Counted from the first letter of the stretch, positions 12,207-27,121 are shown. The stretch is DNA of 64,000 nucleotides from Ischnura elegans (GCF_921293095.1 NW_025791716.1:1-64000), one strand, 5' to 3'. Notes: a model not told the origin generated them from the sequence alone. Numbers and translations are program-made.

Positions 12207-13617
12207 CCGCAGCGAAAGAAATACAAAATATTGTGAAAAAAATTGCGTGCCTGAAGCATCGAACGTGGGCCCCGCGCGCGTGGTAGCAACGTACTCTAAC
12301 AACTAGTCCAAATCGGATGATAAAGATGTGGGTAGCACCAACGCCGTAATATTTTATTACTGCAAATAATCAACCTTTATTCTGGAGTCTGAATCCGGTG
12401 TTCGATGGCTTTCATCGATTTTTTTCTCCCGTGTCTTATATGTCTTCGGGAGGCAATTTATATTAAGCAGACAACATTTCCCTATCAATAAAAATTAGCA
12501 GGAGGTGCAAAAAGTGGCATTTTTGATAAGCGAATTCCATGATTTTCCACCGTCGGTTGCTATGTTACGTCGCACGTAACGTTGAAAGAATTAGCGATGC
12601 AAAGTTTCCATTATTTGCTGTACTCGCGTTACGTCTTGCATTGAAATGTTTAGGTGTAGCAAACAGCCAACAGGAAACCAAATAACTTCGTTACTAAGGG
12701 TAACTATATTGTTCAGCGCTCAAGCGAAACAGTTAAATGTCACGAAAAGCTTACCAAATAATTGAGTTATGCTTTGAAAATCATTGTGGAAGAGACGAGT
12801 GTGTTCATTAACATATACTCAAGGCAGAAGGCACGGAAATTTATTGCTACGGATTAAGTCGTTCCGTGCGTTTTAATAGAATGTAGAGAAATGTGGATTG
12901 CCTATTCGTAAGATATTAATTAATCGGTTCTCTCCCTTTACTGACTAAATGTACGGCTATACTCCGAAACTCTGCGAACTTTTCTCGTGTACTGCGAATA
13001 TGTACAACTATGGGAGTTCGGTTTAAGGATAAGTCGTTGACACTGGCAGACAGTGACGATATTACTTATTGAGAAGAGGAAGGATATTTGACGCAATTAG
13101 GGTGCAATCGAGGAAGGAAAGTAGACCTGACTACTCACGAGGAATAATTAATTCGGATAAGGAAATTCTTCGATCGCTCGCGAAAGGATGTAATTTCCGC
13201 TTCACTCCGATGGCAAGGAGACTGGAGAACGATTGTCATTCACCGTGGCATGCAAAAATGTAGTAAGAACTTACGGTACCGTTAGGGAAAATGTAAAATT
13301 TAATCGTGGACAACTGCGGGCAGCAACTCGGGCACGAAACATTTTCAGAGTGGGAAGGAACGGTGACAAACAGTTAAAGGTGTTTACGATAATCCGTGTC
13401 CACCACGGCTAAAAATTTATTTCGAAGTCACGGGGGACTGCATTGGGAATGATGCATCACATTTTAGAATTTTCTTTCATTCCCGTGATTTAATGAAGGG
13501 GAAAATAGGCGCTCTGTGATTTTCTCACCCGCGCGGTTACCCGAAGGAATGTTTCTTATTTCAGTAGCCGCCTTTCCGTCGGCCGATGTGCGCAGAGAAA
13601 GAGTCTGTGAATCGCCG

Positions 13618-13933
13618 GGAGAAGCACGCCGCACCATCTAGCGGCGGCGGCGGCGGAACCATACTCGGACAGTTCGCAGCCAAGTGCGAAATAGGCGACC
13701 AGCTAGTTATTAGTTGATTTATGGTATATTAATACGAGACTCAGTCATTCACTAGTAACCGAAGAAGGGGAGAATATCAATAACATTCTCGCTTTTTCTG
13801 CATCTCCCTTGCAGACCATTCCTAATTAACATGCTGAAGTAACACAATAGCAAGAATGGTTTCCGATGCAGTGCACGAAAAACAAATTATGTTAGAATTA
13901 TGGAGTTATGACTAAATTTATCAAAGTTTTCGG
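13618..13933 (+). repeat. Module D duplication block
   Basis: This is the second copy of 11674-11986. Its right edge coincides with the left edge of the 510 bp module that also occurs at 55.7 kb, so this breakpoint was used in more than one rearrangement. Confidence 0.85.
13631..13647 (-). promoter_or_regulatory. CTCF-like site D, unit 2
   Basis: This site is identical to site C apart from a longer CGG run. The two differ by duplication within the unit. Confidence 0.45.
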
Positions 13934-14442
13934 ATTGCTCTCTTTCCTATTCTCTCATCTCTGATGTTCACCATAAAACTTACAGCATGTAACGTATTTC
14001 GTAGTCCAGAAACCCACGCCGCACCGTACCGATTTTGGAAAAAAAATTATAATGCAGTACTGGTTGCCTTCTCCTAACTTCAAACTCTAAGGCGATAATA
14101 TGCTATACCGTCGAGACAGAAATGTAATTCTTATCTTTGTCAACACCATACAACGTGTGTGTACGACAATCACTTGGTTTCAGATTTTTAATCCCACAAT
14201 GTACACTAAATTCCTGTCCTAAGTTTACTCCGAAATGCCACGCCGAGCAGTCGAGATGACGGAAAAAGCCGTTTATTTAACACAAAGTGGCCACCAAGCA
14301 ATGTTTTACGTGTTATTTCACATCAACACACATTCTTGAACAAGATGCACAGCAATTCGGATTTTTAAATACCATGTTATTCGGGAAATCCGTGTAAAAC
14401 TTTGTAGTTGAGTCGTGGACGTGAAAGAGTTGTAACGGTGAC
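13933..14442 (+). repeat. 510 bp module shared with the satellite region
   Basis: This segment matches 55713-56222 with only about one percent difference by eye, and its first part matches 61163-61469. Other copies in the array are 6215-6724, 21650-22159 and 29368-29877. The match begins at GATTGCTCTC and stops after GGTGAC in both contexts. No terminal repeats or coding frame were recognised. Confidence 0.85.
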
Positions 14443-16104
14443 ATTTGAAAAATTTTTCCGACCACTTTAGTACGTGCTGGATGCTTGAAATTCATCCTCA
14501 ATACGTGTTATGTGGTGCTCTTTCGGAATCCGAAAGAAAAACGGAGACTTTTGCCATACTTAATGATTTATAAATGAAAGGCGCGTGAATATACGCGAAA
14601 TGGTGGTTCCAACGACCTTTTAATAATTTTTAAAAATAGGAAGGATGCGTGCTGGGGTGTCGAAATTCATAGGACATGAGCGTTTAGTAATGCAAATTGC
14701 GAATTTAAAAGATACTGGACGAAAATCGGCCTAGTAGGAGGGAAAAAAAATGGAAAGTGACGTTTCCAAGTGTCCCAAAGAAAAGTGGGGGGGGGTAATG
14801 TTTAAAAAATTCACCGTGGCCAGAGTTTTGCAGATATTTGAAAAATACCAACGGGGTCGTGTTCCTAAGGCATTTAACTAAAGGTTTTGTGAAAATGGGG
14901 TCGAAATTCGGAAGGAGTAAAATTTGCGCACTTGTCTTCCGTCGAGTAAAAAAACCGAGTGCGCCGCTGTTGTGAACTAACTCGATTTTTTGGACGACTC
15001 GATGTTCGAAGTACAGTACTGCGTTTGGGGTACTTCCCGAGCAGGTAAAAATCTGAAACCGGTGTCGTTCGTTCGGGGAAGGTGCTCGAAAGGTAATTGC
15101 GTCGGGAAATGGTGTGAAAAAAAATTATTTCAGGAGATTTAGAAGGGGAGATATAAATACCTTCATAAGGTGACCGCTGAAGACGTAAAAGTCGCCTCCG
15201 GCGGGTTGCGGTTGGCGTGAAAAATACATGTCCGAGTGATTTTGGGAGAGGAGAATACCGGCCGTAATGCCTCAAATGTGAATTCGGTATGCGAGGAGCG
15301 GTTGTTTGGATTAAGGTCGTCGAAATTTTTTGTAAACGATATGTGGTTGGAGGCTGACATCACTCGGTGAGAGTGAATGGGGGGGGGGACGACTTTTTGC
15401 CGGTATGGCTACAGAATTTTTGGAAATTCCCGGCTCCTGGGACCGTGGGATGCTGTCGTCCTCGGCCGGGCGGGGAAGGGCGGAGGGGGGGAGGAAGAGG
15501 GGCGGAAGGCCTGGAGGTGAGGTGACATTCCTGGGAGGCATTTTTCTCTTCCCCTCTGCCGCCGCAATTCATGTGTGATTTTGCAAAATTATGTTTGGCG
15601 TAGATTATCTTAAATGCGGGAAGGCGTTATTTGGATGAAGTGTATAATATTTGATTGGTATTTGTCAACTTACAGGCCACAGCAGCCCCATGAAAACTAC
15701 TGAAATCGAAAGGATAATGAAACCGTCATTTCAGTGTTGATATTAAAGATTATCCTCTCAGAAAAATGATGCTCTGTTTGAAAATAATGAAATTACAAGT
15801 TTAACGTGAGTTTAAGTAAGTGAAGTAACGTGAGAACGATAGAATCTCCTCGTAATATATTGCCATCAATGGCACTGTTTTCATCATCTTATCTTCTCTT
15901 ATCGCTCGTTCCATCAATACCTTCAATCTCCTCTGTATCTCATGTAGAAGCTGCCACTCGTAACCCACCATGTCCTGCACTTCATACCTCCTCGTAACAT
16001 ATTGCCATCTAAAGCACTGTTTGCATCATTCCATCTTCTCTTAGCTCGATATTTCAAATTCCGCTGTGGACGTCCACGGCGAGCGACTGCGAAAAGGCTC
16101 CCCC

Positions 16105-16121
16105 GCGCCATCTATCCGCGG
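16105..16121 (-). promoter_or_regulatory. CTCF-like site A, unit 3
   Basis: This is the TATCCGC variant shared with unit 1. Confidence 0.4.
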
Positions 16122-16959
16122 AATCCGAATAACTACTCGATCACTCTTGCAGCGGTAGCCGTCGTGAGAAGACGACGCGAATAATTAATATCAGTTATAA
16201 TTATTGCATGTTTATCAGCGGTTACTGACATAACGCCGGTTCTATAGTGTTCTTCGTCAGGCGTCGTTGGTTATTCTTAACGTTCCTTTCGTGGGAATGT
16301 AATTCCTTTTGTGCTATTTCATTTTTTGTTGGCAGCGGAATAACGTAAATAATTAGGGCAGGGACAACGTTTCATGGTAAGCTGTGATAACTTAACATGT
16401 GAATTTAGAAGGGAAGTGTTAGCATAACGAAGCCCAAGGTATGTTATCGGACGTAAAAGAGGAATTAATTTTGAAACGTCAAAGGCAAACTCACAAACAT
16501 TTCCCAGATTGTACTGCCCCTTTCAGTAATTGCTTTGCTACAACATTTCCTTCGCCAAACGAATATCAGTGGCATCCGTACTTGAAATATTGGTTTAAAA
16601 TCCCTAGGAAATCGTCGAAATCCACGTAAGACTGCATAATGAGGTACGTTTTGGTTGATATTTTGAGCTACAAGAGTACTCTATATTCCAATTATGCAAA
16701 TGTTCACTACATTGTGCTTGAATCATGGCTTAATTAACGATATTATTTGCGAATTTAAGGCGAGGATTTGGTCGTTCGGTTTGCCTTTGTTGTCGAGAAA
16801 ATTAATAGTTCACGACAATTGACAATCGATGGTTCATTAGGTATGGCAAGGATTCTCATATTGCCGCTGCGTTGCGAATAATTATCCCAATTGCTTTCCC
16901 ACGGGCGATTCCAAATTCCCAACTGAGATGCGCTTAGTGGACTGCTGGAGGTTCCCCCC

Positions 16960-16976
16960 GCACCATCTAGCGGCGG
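16960..16976 (-). promoter_or_regulatory. CTCF-like site B, unit 3
   Basis: The core is identical to site B of unit 2. Confidence 0.4.
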
Positions 16977-19403
16977 ATTCTGTATTACTCCTCGATCGCT
17001 CTTGCTGCGGCAGCTGTCGTGAGAAGACGTCGCGAGTAATTAATGTCAGTGATAATTGTTGCATGTTAACAGCGGTAACTGACATAACGCCGGTTCTGTA
17101 GTGTTCTTCGTGACGATCAGCAAACGTGAGGAAAGGAGTGAAAGTGTCTGTGTCGCTGGATGCATAGGAAAAGTTATTGAAATGTACGGCAATAAGTGTG
17201 TTGACAACAGCGATGGCGATTGTGATCCACAGCCGAAGAGCCGAGTAAGTACGCTATTACTTATTTTCACACTCTTCACATTCATATTCGTTGTCTGTGT
17301 TATTCCTTGGCTTTCTCTTTTGCGTAGAAAAGTAAACTGTGATGTGATTAATACACTGTTTGACGGTTGATTGATCCCAGGGTGTAATTGTGCATCGTAA
17401 GAAAACAGAAATTAGTCGTGGCGTCCTTAATTGTAACAAGTTGAGTGAATCGTGGCATAATTTAAAAGTGTTTGCCATTGAATGTGCTAAGACGTTGATG
17501 GTTTCCCCTTGCACTATGTATCTTAGGCAAAGTGCGTTGTTAAAAATGTTGACGAAAGAGTTGAAGGAAGAATATTTTTCGCGAATGTTTCCCTTAGCAA
17601 CTGATTGTTTGGTGTCACAAAATTAACTACGGTAAAGTTTAATTGAAGTGTTAACGGTGTTACATCGTGGTTGTTTACTCTGCATATGTGAAGTCATGTA
17701 CATTGGCAGATCCGGATTAATAATAAGTGTAATGCTATGTATTTGGACCGCTGTTGTGAAAGCAGTTAGCGATGTTAAATAGTGCACATCGCATTTCCAC
17801 TGTCAGACGGCGTTGATTATTGTTAAATTTCCTTTCGTCCGAATATAATTCCTTGTGTGATATTTCATAACTTCTTGGCAGCGAAACTTCATAATTAATT
17901 AGGGCAACGATAACATTCCATGGTAATGCTGTGTTAAGTTGACATGTGACTTGAAAAGCGTAGTGTTAGCATCACGGAGGCCGAAAGAATTTTATCGGAT
18001 ATAGAAAAGGAATTAATTGTAAAACGTAAAATCACAAACGTTTCCTCAGACTCGTGAAATTGGAGACCAGCAAAACGCCATTGTCATATGATTGAATGGA
18101 AACCGTGAAATGTTGTAAGTAGCGGCACTCATACGCAAGTTTATTTGTGATTTTGCAAAATTATGTCCAGCGTTGGTTATCGGAAATGTGTGAACGCATT
18201 ATGCAAAGCGTCGAAGACTATTTTAAGTCCTCCACACACATTTTCGCACACCGCATGTGTTATGATTTTCGGGAAAAAATGTAAACTGTGCTCTTGCAAT
18301 GCGTTACTGATTGTTACGAGGTAACCGTAGGGGCTCGAAACTGAAATAGCTTTCGCCATGGGTGATAATTACTCGATTTCATTACATCAAACTTTTTTAT
18401 CGCTGGTCTTTCCTGGGAAAGGGAATGAGAAATGTGATTGTTGACGTGCTAATTATCCTTAGCAACCGGGTGTTTGCTGGTTTCATTGCTGTTGTTTTCA
18501 ATTGTTTCGACAAGTACGAACGCTGAAGTTGTTGCACCGATTTGCGTGTGGGAAGTGTTCCACTACTAATTGCTTGCATTGAAAAATTCTTATTGTTGCG
18601 AATTTAGTATCGATAGTAAGTATCGTACGTTTGCGTTTCATTGTCTTTGATAGGACGTCGTGCGTTTGATGAGTAACTGTTACAATAAATCTGTAATTGA
18701 ATTGATGTAATGAATCGTTCACGAAACAACTCCGCGATTAATATATTTCTCGAATGCATCTGCAAGCTTTGTCCGTTTAACAGATTGCAAGCGTGCCATT
18801 ACAACGTAAACGAGACATAATGAAAGAAAGAAATTGCGTCCTTCATGTTCCGGGAGCACAATTTTATCCATCGCATGACACGCAAGTTCGGACGACAGCA
18901 TTTTGTTTTGCTTTTCTCCAGGCTCGACACCCCCGATACCGGCTGCCTAGTCAGTGTGCGTGTCGAGACTTGCAGGAACTCAATTCGTATGGGAGTGGAA
19001 GTGGTCCGCTAGTTATGCACGCGAAAATGAAATGCAATACGCCGAGCGACGCTCGGTGGTCGGCAGTTAATAGCATTGCCCGGATTTAATTTCCTTCAGT
19101 CAAAATTAACATTCACCAACGATGAGAAATGAGAGAAATGTGCAGGTTTACAATGATGTGTTCATGGATTGAATTTATAAGTGATTTTACGTGCGAAACG
19201 GACGCAAGCTTTGCGTCTTCGGACGAAAAGGCTATGTGCCATTGCTGTCATTAATAGTAATCGTTCGAGACAGTCAAGATCCGAGGACTCGACAGCGGAT
19301 GCATTGGCATTGTTGACCTCGGTCGTAAACAATAGCCGGGGTGCGCTCTCCCTCGGGGGAATCGAACTTTCAAACTTGTGTTTGAGAAGCGGAGAAGCAC
19401 GCC

Positions 19404-19420
19404 GCACCATCTAGCGGCGG
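19404..19420 (-). promoter_or_regulatory. CTCF-like site C, unit 3
   Basis: The core is identical to site C of unit 2. Confidence 0.4.
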
Positions 19421-21347
19421 CGGCGGAACCATACTCGGACAGTTCGCAGCCAAGTGCGAAATAGGCGACCAGCTAGTTATTAGTTAATTTATGGTATATT
19501 AATACGAGACTTAGTCATTCACTAGTAACCGAAGAAGGGGAGAATATCAATAACATTCTCGCTTTTTCTGCATCTCCCTTGCAGACCATTCCTAATTAAC
19601 ATGCTAAAGTAACACAATAGCAAGAATGGTTTCCGATGCAGTGCACGAAAAAAAAATTATGTTAGAATTATGGAGTTATGACTAAATTTATCAAAGTTTT
19701 CGGTTCACGAGGGACATCAAAATATTCGGTAGAAATCAGCAAACGATTTGGATAAAGTGTATGAAATTGGATTGCTATTTGTCAACTTACAGGCCACAGC
19801 AGCCCCATGAAAACTAATAAAATCGAAAGGATAATGAAACTACATTCGTTGATATTAAAGATTTTGCTCTCAGAAAAAATTATGTTCTGTTTGGAAATAA
19901 TGAAATTAAAAGTTTAACGTGAGCCGCAGCGAAAGAAATACAAAATATTGTGAAAAAAATTGCGTGCCTGAAGCATCGAACGTGGGCCCCGCGCGCGTGG
20001 TAGCAACGTACTCTAACAACTAGTCCAAATCGGATGATAAAGATGTGGGTAGCACCAACGCCGTAATATTTTATTACTGCAAATAATCAACCTTTATTCT
20101 GGAGTCTGAATCCGGTGTTCGATGGCTTTCATCGATTTTTTTCTCCCGTGTCTTATATGTCTTCGGGAGGCAATTTATATTAAGCAGACAACATTTCCCT
20201 ATCAATAAAAATTAGCAGGAGGTGCAAAAAGTGGCATTTTTGATAAGCGAATTCCATGATTTTCCACCGTCGGTTGCTATGTTACGTCGCACGTAACGTT
20301 GAAAGAATTAGCGATGCAAAGTTTCCATTATTTGCTGTACTCGCGTTACGTCTTGCATTGAAATGTTTAGGTGTAGCAAACAGCCAACAGGAAACCAAAT
20401 AACTTCGTTACTAAGGGTAACTATATTGTTCAGCGCTCAAGCGAAACAGTTAAATGTCACGAAAAGCTTACCAAATAATTGAGTTATGCTTTGAAAATCA
20501 TTGTGGAAGAGACGAGTGTGTTCATTAACATATACTCAAGGCAGAAGGCACGGAAATTTATTGCTACGGATTAAGTCGTTCCGTGCGTTTTAATAGAATG
20601 TAGAGAAATGTGGATTGCCTATTCGTAAGATATTAATTAATCGGTTCTCTCCCTTTACTGACTAAATGTACGGCTATACTCCGAAACTCTGCGAACTTTT
20701 CTCGTGTACTGCGAATATGTACAACTATGGGAGTTCGGTTTAAGGATAAGTCGTTGACACTGGCAGACAGTGACGATATTACTTATTGAGAAGAGGAAGG
20801 ATATTTGACGCAATTAGGGTGCAATCGAGGAAGGAAAGTAGACCTGACTACTCACGAGGAATAATTAATTCGGATAAGGAAATTCTTCGATCGCTCGCGA
20901 AAGGATGTAATTTCCGCTTCACTCCGATGGCGAGGAGACTGGAGAACGATTGTCATTCACCGTGGCATGCAAAAATGTAGTAAGAACTTACGGTACCGTT
21001 AGGGAAAATGTAAAATTTAATCGTGGACAACTGCGGGCAGCAACTCGGGCACGAAACATTTTCAGAGTGGGAAGGAACGGTGACAAACAGTTAAAGGTGT
21101 TTACGATAATCCGTGTCCACCACGGCTAAAAATTTATTTCGAAGTCACGGGGGACTGCATTGGGAATGATGCATCACATTTTAGAATTTTCTTTCATTCC
21201 CGTGATTTAATGAAGGGGAAAATAGGCGCTCTGTGATTTTCTCACCCGCGCGGTTACCCGAAGGAATGTTTCTTATTTCAGTAGCCGCCTTTCCGTCGGC
21301 CGATGTGCGCAGAGAAAGAGTCTGTGAATCGCCGGGAGAAGCACGCC

Positions 21348-21364
21348 GCACCATCTAGCGGCGG
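21348..21364 (-). promoter_or_regulatory. CTCF-like site D, unit 3
   Basis: The core is identical to site D of unit 2. Confidence 0.4.
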
Positions 21365-23822
21365 CGGCGGCGGAACCATACTCGGACAGTTCGCAGCCAA
21401 GTGCGAAATAGGCGACCAGCTAGTTATTAGTTGATTTATGGTATATTAATACGAGACTCAGTCATTCACTAGTAACCGAAGAAGGGGAGAATATCAATAA
21501 CATTCTCGCTTTTTCTGCATCTCCCTTGCAGACCATTCCTAATTAACATGCTGAAGTAACACAATAGCAAGAATGGTTTCCGATGCAGTGCACGAAAAAC
21601 AAATTATGTTAGAATTATGGAGTTATGACTAAATTTATCAAAGTTTTCGGATTGCTCTCTTTCCTATTCTCTCATCTCTGATGTTCACCATAAAACTTAC
21701 AGCATGTAACGTATTTCGTAGTCCAGAAACCCACGCCGCACCGTACCGATTTTGGAAAAAAAATTATAATGCAGTACTGGTTGCCTTCTCCTAACTTCAA
21801 ACTCTAAGGCGATAATATGCTATACCGTCGAGACAGAAATGTAATTCTTATCTTTGTCAACACCATACAACGTGTGTGTACGACAATCACTTGGTTTCAG
21901 ATTTTTAATCCCACAATGTACACTAAATTCCTGTCCTAAGTTTACTCCGAAATGCCACGCCGAGCAGTCGAGATGACGGAAAAAGCCGTTTATTTAACAC
22001 AAAGTGGCCACCAAGCAATGTTTTACGTGTTATTTCACATCAACACACATTCTTGAACAAGATGCACAGCAATTCGGATTTTTAAATACCATGTTATTCG
22101 GGAAATCCGTGTAAAACTTTGTAGTTGAGTCGTGGACGTGAAAGAGTTGTAACGGTGACATTTGAAAAATTTTTCCGACCACTTTAGTACGTGCTGGATG
22201 CTTGAAATTCATCCTCAATACGTGTTATGTGGTGCTCTTTCGGAATCCGAAAGAAAAACGGAGACTTTTGCCATACTTAATGATTTATAAATGAAAGGCG
22301 CGTGAATATACGCGAAATGGTGGTTCCAACGACCTTTTAATAATTTTTAAAAATAGGAAGGATGCGTGCTGGGGTGTCGAAATTCATAGGACATGAGCGT
22401 TTAGTAATGCAAATTGCGAATTTAAAAGATACTGGACGAAAATCGGCCTAGTAGGAGGGAAAAAAAATGGAAAGTGACGTTTCCAAGTGTCCCAAAGAAA
22501 AGTGGGGGGGGGTAATGTTTAAAAAATTCACCGTGGCCAGAGTTTTGCAGATATTTGAAAAATACCAACGGGGTCGTGTTCCTAAGGCATTTAACTAAAG
22601 GTTTTGTGAAAATGGGGTCGAAATTCGGAAGGAGTAAAATTTGCGCACTTGTCTTCCGTCGAGTAAAAAAACCGAGTGCGCCGCTGTTGTGAACTAACTC
22701 GATTTTTTGGATGACTCGATGTTCGAAGTACAGTACTGCGTTTGGGGTACTTCCCGAGCAGGTAAAAATCTGAAACCGGTGTCGTTCGTTCGGGGAAGGT
22801 GCTCGAAAGGTAATTGCGTCGGGAAATGGTGTGAAAAAAAATTATTTCAGGAGATTTAGAAGGGGAGATATAAATACCTTCATAAGGTGACCGCTGAAGA
22901 CGTAAAAGTCGCCTCCGGCGGGTTGCGGTTGGCGTGAAAAATACATGTCCGAGTGATTTTGGGAGAGGAGAATACCGGCCGTAATGCCTCAAATGTGAAT
23001 TCGGTATGCGAGGAGCGGTTGTTTGGATTAAGGTCGTCGAAATTTTTTGTAAACGATATGTGGTTGGAGGCTGACATCACTCGGTGAGAGTGAATGGGGG
23101 GGGGGGACGACTTTTTGCCGGTATGGCTACAGAATTTTTGGAAATTCCCGGCTCCTGGGACCGTGGCATGCTGTCGTCCTCGGCCGGGCGGGGAAGGGCG
23201 GAGGGGGGGAGGAAGAGGGGCGGAAGGCCTGGAGGTGAGGTGACATTCCTGGGAGGCATTTTTCTCTTCCCCTCTGCCGCCGCAATTCATGTGTGATTTT
23301 GCAAAATTATGTTTGGCGTAGATTATCTTAAATGCGGGAAGGCGTTATTTGGATGAAGTGTATAATATTTGATTGGTATTTGTCAACTTACAGGCCACAG
23401 CAGCCCCATGAAAACTACTGAAATCGAAAGGATAATGAAACCGTCATTTCAGTGTTGATATTAAAGATTATCCTCTCAGAAAAATGATGCTCTGTTTGAA
23501 AATAATGAAATTACAAGTTTAACGTGAGTTTAAGTAAGTGAAGTAACGTGAGAACGATAGAATCTCCTCGTAATATATTGCCATCAATGGCACTGTTTTC
23601 ATCATCTTATCTTCTCTTATCGCTCGTTCCATCAATACCTTCAATCTCCTCTGTATCTCATGTAGAAGCTGCCACTCGTAACCCACCATGTCCTGCACTT
23701 CATACCTCCTCGTAACATATTGCCATCTAAAGCACTGTTTGCATCATTCCATCTTCTCTTAGCTCGATATTTCAAATTCCGCTGTGGACGTCCACGGCGA
23801 GCGACTGCGAAAAGGCTCCCCC

Positions 23823-23839
23823 GCGCCATCTATCGGCGG
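23823..23839 (-). promoter_or_regulatory. CTCF-like site A, unit 4
   Basis: This is the TATCGGC variant, as in units 2 and 5. Confidence 0.4.
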
Positions 23840-24677
23840 AATCCGAATAACTACTCGATCACTCTTGCAGCGGTAGCCGTCGTGAGAAGACGACGCGAAT
23901 AATTAATATCAGTTATAATTATTGCATGTTTATCAGCGGTTACTGACATAACGCCGGTTCTATAGTGTTCTTCGTCAGGCGTCGTTGGTTATTCTTAACG
24001 TTCCTTTCGTGGGAATGTAATTCCTTTTGTGCTATTTCATTTTTTGTTGGCAGCGGAATAACGGAAATAATTAGGGCAGGGACAACGTTTCATGGTAAGC
24101 TGTGATAACTTAACATGTGAATTTAGAAGGGAAGTGTTAGCATAACGAAGCCCAAGGTATGTTATCGGACGTAAAAGAGGAATTAATTTTGAAACGTCAA
24201 AGGCAAACTCACAAACATTTCCCAGATTGTACTGCCCCTTTCAGTAATTGCTTTGCTACAACATTTCCTTCGCCAAACGAATATCAGTGGCATCCGTACT
24301 TGAAATATTGGTTTAAAATCCCTAGGAAATCGTCGAAATCCACGTAAGACTGCATAATGAGGTACGTTTTGGTTGATATTTTGAGCTACAAGAGTACTCT
24401 ATATTCCAATTATGCAAATGTTCACTACATTGTGCTTGAATCATGGCTTAATTAACGATATTATTTGCGAATTTAAGGCGAGGATTTGGTCGTTCGGTTT
24501 GCCTTTGTTGTCGAGAACATTAATAGTTCACGACAATTGACAATCGATGGTTCATTAGGTATGGCAAGGATTCTCATATTGCCGCTGCGTTGCGAATAAT
24601 TATCCCAATTGCTTTCCCACGGGCGATTCCAAATTCCCAACTGAGATGCGCTTAGTGGACTGCTGGAGGTTCCCCCC

Positions 24678-24694
24678 GCACCATCTAGCGGCGG
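24678..24694 (-). promoter_or_regulatory. CTCF-like site B, unit 4
   Basis: The core is identical to site B of unit 2. Confidence 0.4.
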
Positions 24695-27121
24695 ATTCTG
24701 TATTACTCCTCGATCGCTCTTGCTGCGGCAGCTGTCGTGAGAAGACGTCGCGAGTAATTAATGTCAGTGATAATTGTTGCATGTTAACAGCGGTAACTGA
24801 CATAACGCCGGTTCTGTAGTGTTCTTCGTGACGATCAGCAAACGTGAGGAAAGGAGTGAAAGTGTCTGTGTCGCTGGATGCATAGGAAAAGTTATTGAAA
24901 TGTACGGCAATAAGTGTGTTGACAACAGCGATGGCGATTGTGATCCACAGCCGAAGAGCCGAGTAAGTACGCTATTACTTATTTTCACACTCTTCACATT
25001 CATATTCGTTGTCTGTGTTATTCCTTGGCTTTCTCTTTTGCGTAGAAAAGTAAACTGTGATGTGATTAATACACTGTTTGACGGTTGATTGATCCCAGGG
25101 TGTAATTGTGCATCGTAAGAAAACAGAAATTAGTCGTGGCGTCCTTAATTGTAACAAGTTGAGTGAATCGTGGCATAATTTAAAAGTGTTTGCCATTGAA
25201 TGTGCTAAGACGTTGATGGTTTCCCCTTGCACTATGTATCTTAGGCAAAGTGCGTTGTTAAAAATGTTGACGAAAGAGTTGAAGGAAGAATATTTTTCGC
25301 GAATGTTTCCCTTAGCAACTGATTGTTTGGTGTCACAAAATTAACTACGGTAAAGTTTAATTGAAGTGTTAACGGTGTTACATCGTGGTTGTTTACTCTG
25401 CATATGTGAAGTCATGTACATTGGCAGATCCGGATTAATAATAAGTGTAATGCTATGTATTTGGACCGCTGTTGTGAAAGCAGTTAGCGATGTTAAATAG
25501 TGCACATCGCATTTCCACTGTCAGACGGCGTTGATTATTGTTAAATTTCCTTTCGTCCGAATATAATTCCTTGTGTGATATTTCATAACTTCTTGGCAGC
25601 GAAACTTCATAATTAATTAGGGCAACGATAACATTCCATGGTAATGCTGTGTTAAGTTGACATGTGACTTGAAAAGCGTAGTGTTAGCATCACGGAGGCC
25701 GAAAGAATTTTATCGGATATAGAAAAGGAATTAATTGTAAAACGTAAAATCACAAACGTTTCCTCAGACTCGTGAAATTGGAGACCAGCAAAACGCCATT
25801 GTCATATGATTGAATGGAAACCGTGAAATGTTGTAAGTAGCGGCACTCATACGCAAGTTTATTTGTGATTTTGCAAAATTATGTCCAGCGTTGGTTATCG
25901 GAAATGTGTGAACGCATTATGCAAAGCGTCGAAGACTATTTTAAGTCCTCCACACACATTTTCGCACACCGCATGTGTTATGATTTTCGGGAAAAAATGT
26001 AAACTGTGCTCTTGCAATGCGTTACTGATTGTTACGAGGTAACCGTAGGGGCTCGAAACTGAAATAGCTTTCGCCATGGGTGATAATTACTCGATTTCAT
26101 TACATCAAACTTTTTTATCGCTGGTCTTTCCTGGGAAAGGGAATGAGAAATGTGATTGTTGACGTGCTAATTATCCTTAGCAACCGGGTGTTTGCTGGTT
26201 TCATTGCTGTTGTTTTCAATTGTTTCGACAAGTACGAACGCTGAAGTTGTTGCACCGATTTGCGTGTGGGAAGTGTTCCACTACTAATTGCTTGCATTGA
26301 AAAATTCTTATTGTTGCGAATTTAGTATCGATAGTAAGTATCGTACGTTTGCGTTTCATTGTCTTTGATAGGACGTCGTGCGTTTGATGAGTAACTGTTA
26401 CAATAAATCTGTAATTGAATTGATGTAATGAATCGTTCACGAAACAACTCCGCGATTAATATATTTCTCGAATGCATCTGCAAGCTTTGTCCGTTTAACA
26501 GATTGCAAGCGTGCCATTACAACGTAAACGAGACATAATGAAAGAAAGAAATTGCGTCCTTCATGTTCCGGGAGCACAATTTTATCCATCGCATGACACG
26601 CAAGTTCGGACGACAGCATTTTGTTTTGCTTTTCTCCAGGCTCGACACCCCCGATACCGGCTGCCTAGTCAGTGTGCGTGTCGAGACTTGCAGGAACTCA
26701 ATTCGTATGGGAGTGGAAGTGGTCCGCTAGTTATGCACGCGAAAATGAAATGCAATACGCCGAGCGACGCTCGGTGGTCGGCAGTTAATAGCATTGCCCG
26801 GATTTAATTTCCTTCAGTCAAAATTAACATTCACCAACGATGAGAAATGAGAGAAATGTGCAGGTTTACAATGATGTGTTCATGGATTGAATTTATAAGT
26901 GATTTTACGTGCGAAACGGACGCAAGCTTTGCGTCTTCGGACGAAAAGGCTATGTGCCATTGCTGTCATTAATAGTAATCGTTCGAGACAGTCAAGATCC
27001 GAGGACTCGACAGCGGATGCATTGGCATTGTTGACCTCGGTCGTAAACAATAGCCGGGGTGCGCTCTCCCTCGGGGGAATCGAACTTTCAAACTTGTGTT
27101 TGAGAAGCGGAGAAGCACGCC

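Larger units (their letters stand above)
7742..15458 (+). repeat. Macrosatellite unit 2 (reference copy)
   Basis: This unit is used as the reference for the internal map. In order it holds a G-rich tract (7660-7802, spanning the chosen boundary), block a (7857-8093), CTCF-like module A (8388), block p1 (8540-8795), module B (9243), a possible two-exon reading frame (9465-9909), block p2 (10085-10330), a second copy of the block a start (10429), module C (11687), a second block a (12033-12206), module D (13631), the shared 510 bp module (13933-14442) and an A/G-rich stretch of weak repeats (14443-15458). No gene is convincing. Confidence 0.95.
15459..23176 (+). repeat. Macrosatellite unit 3
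   Basis: This unit is colinear with unit 2 at an offset of +7717. It shares with unit 1, against units 2 and 4, the module A variant reading TATCCGC and the variant ACGTAAAT at about 16345. The G run near its right end is 11 bases long, as in unit 1. Confidence 0.95.
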